A DNA stretch of 15,214 nt from Candidatus Hydrogenedentota bacterium (GTDB lineage Bacteria; Hydrogenedentota; Hydrogenedentia; Hydrogenedentales; JAEUWI01), in assembly GCA_030430835.1 (NCBI GenBank), contig JAUIKJ010000018.1, positions 1-15,214 of the forward strand. The letters are read 5' to 3'. Below the pieces are notes generated by a model. The model did no database searches. It saw only the letters and a list, made by a program, of their open reading frames with translations, and was not told the DNA's origin. Each line of letters begins with the position of its first letter. Within the stretch, counting starts at the first letter, position 1. Position numbers and translations under genes: made by a program. Below, piece after piece: positions 14,099 through 15,214 of the stretch.

Positions 14099-15214
14099 CT
14101 ACTGGTGCCGCAGGCGCTTGAGGTCGAAGGGGATTGCCACAAAGGGCCAGGCCAGGGGACTGGCGGCGGCGAAGGAAAGGAACAAGTTGATGAAAGGCCA
14201 GGGCGAATCGATCTGGCGGAACCAGATGAAGCTGCCTGCGCCAAGCCAGACGACAAGTGCAGCAGCGATGTGCCGGGCGTTGAGCGCGTGTTTGCGTCGT
14301 GCAACTGCGAGAGCAAAGACGAGGGTCAGCAAGAGGGCGATACCAGTACCCACGCCGGACAAATGCGCCAGTACGTACACGGTGCTCTCCAGTGCCAGCG
14401 CCGTGAAGAATGCGAAAGTAAGCACCCAGAGGTTGAGCCACATGAGCACCCATGCCACGGCGGCGGCGAGGAGTGCGGGACCGGTGAGGATGACAAGAAG
14501 TTCGACCGGCCCCAGATAGCCGCGTTCAAAGGCCTGGCCCAGTAGCTTGACCTCCGTGCCCCCAAAGAGGAGCAGGGCGATGGTCGACACGACGAAAGCC
14601 CAGATCATTGTGAAGAAGAGTGAACGTGCCTTCGCGACGAACTTGGCGGATGCGATGCCCGCGCTATCCTGCGGCCGCAGTTGGGGAAAGGAATCGGTAC
14701 GGCCGAGGCGTCTGGTGCTCGGCACGCCCGAGACAAGACCCGCCATCGGCGCGGCGAGTACCACTGCGATGTATGGCAGGAACTGCATCCAGGCGCCTAC
14801 CGAGGAATATTTGCCGCGCAGGATGAGATAGAACACCACGAGTACGCACCAGACACAGAAGGATATTGCGGGCAGCGCCCAACCGCCGCGTTTCGTTTCG
14901 TACCAGACCTGCGCATCCAGCGCGGATGCGAAAGGCACATCGCGTCGGGCCTTCTGGTGACGGATGCGGCGGAGGTGTTCCAGGGGCGCAGGGGGGCCAT
15001 GCCGCTCGTCGCGGCGCAGCCAGTGCACGCTTTGAAGCGCGATGCCCACGGTCACGGGCGCGGAGATCAGGAAGGTCAGCGGATGCGCGAAAGCGCGCAC
15101 CAGTACGCCCGCCGTGTCTTCTGCATCGGCCTCGAAACCGCTGGCCACCATGAACAGGCCCAACACGATGGTGCCCAGCATGATGGGGTCACTGATGATC
15201 GAGATGGAGGTGCG
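14099..15214 (-). CDS. Multi-pass membrane protein, possible ABC-2-type permease; N-terminus beyond window
   Basis: The frame stays open to the right edge. An ATG at 15181 is possible, but the upstream codons (reading ...SISIISDPI) continue in frame, so the gene probably starts outside. About eight to ten hydrophobic segments are visible; numbered from that ATG they lie near 34-54, 104-121, 132-152, 188-207, 226-250, 252-272, 276-294, 304-321 and 328-350. A conserved-looking cytoplasmic loop FPQLRPQDSAGIASAKFVAK (165-184) resembles the 'RP...AK' loop of uncharacterised ABC-2-type export permeases in planctomycete-like genomes, so an exporter half is possible. No ATPase is in the window; one may lie upstream. 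The downstream anchored protein starts 10 bases after its stop. Confidence 0.65.
   Translation of the reverse strand, partial: RTSISIISDPIMLGTIVLGLFMVASGFEADAEDTAGVLVRAFAHPLTFLISAPVTVGIALQSVHWLRRDERHGPPAPLEHLRRIRHQKARRDVPFASALDAQVWYETKRGGWALPAISFCVWCVLVVFYLILRGKYSSVGAWMQFLPYIAVVLAAPMAGLVSGVPSTRRLGRTDSFPQLRPQDSAGIASAKFVAKARSLFFTMIWAFVVSTIALLLFGGTEVKLLGQAFERGYLGPVELLVILTGPALLAAAVAWVLMWLNLWVLTFAFFTALALESTVYVLAHLSGVGTGIALLLTLVFALAVARRKHALNARHIAAALVVWLGAGSFIWFRQIDSPWPFINLFLSFAAASPLAWPFVAIPFDLKRLRHQ

Noticed and set aside
12415..14121. 568-codon open frame on the plus strand
   Set aside because: It is antisense to the 12697-14088 gene, has no ribosome site or recognisable domain, and reads as low-complexity Arg/Gly-rich sequence typical of a GC-rich shadow frame.
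1..15214. CRISPR array, tRNA, rRNA or transposase
   Set aside because: No regularly spaced direct repeats, no tRNA cloverleaf or rRNA motifs, and no transposase or integrase motifs were found in either strand by eye.

Overview
The window has two compositionally distinct parts that meet inside one open reading frame at about 2.93-2.96 kb. The left part (1-~2950) is very GC-rich: 60-base blocks I counted between 2761 and 2940 are 73-77% GC. It encodes a truncated sphingosine-1-phosphate-lyase-type PLP enzyme, a small lectin-like lipoprotein, and the C-terminal two thirds of a membrane-anchored spermidine-synthase-like protein. This mix resembles a myxobacterial or 'deltaproteobacterial' genome. 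The right part (~2960-15214) is less GC-rich (55-67% in blocks just past the junction, 60% in one desaturase block). It carries genes common in Planctomycetes/Verrucomicrobia/Hydrogenedentes-type bacteria: a DUF1800-DUF1501 pair, regulatory-carboxypeptidase-like repeat proteins and an 'AYRxxHGRLPE' type membrane-anchored protein. These lineage assignments are inferences from gene content. The window is most likely a metagenomic contig, and the join may be an assembly chimera.

Layout. Minus strand, left part: S1P-lyase-like (1-623, runs off the edge), a 92-base hairpin repeat (635-726), a lipoprotein (731-1369), then the chimeric ORF (1446-3197). The chimera's N-terminal ~90 residues are a CbiX-type chelatase from the right-hand genome; the rest is the spermidine-synthase-like protein. 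Minus strand, right part: DUF1800 (4549-6249) followed 16 bases later by a Tat-exported DUF1501 protein (3303-4532), then the CbiX start. Plus strand: a secreted/anchored repeat protein (6400-7800) and an acyl-lipid fatty acid desaturase (7949-8983). A repeat- and hairpin-rich convergent gap (8984-9341) follows. Next comes a tightly coupled minus-strand btuF-btuD-btuC corrinoid-type importer operon (12078 back to 9342, both joins 4-base ATGA overlaps). Divergent to it is a 62-residue exported protein (12407-12595). The window ends with a minus-strand two-gene operon: a multi-pass membrane protein cut by the right edge (14099-15214) and a single-pass anchored protein (12697-14088).

Function. 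The BtuFCD-like importer and the CbiX fragment both point to corrinoid uptake or handling in the right-hand genome. DUF1800 and DUF1501 form a widespread, conserved secreted pair of unknown function. No rRNA, tRNA, CRISPR array or transposase is visible. I see no clearly undescribed multi-gene system. The strongest unusual signals are the intra-ORF junction, the repeat hairpins, and the palindromic array upstream of the desaturase.
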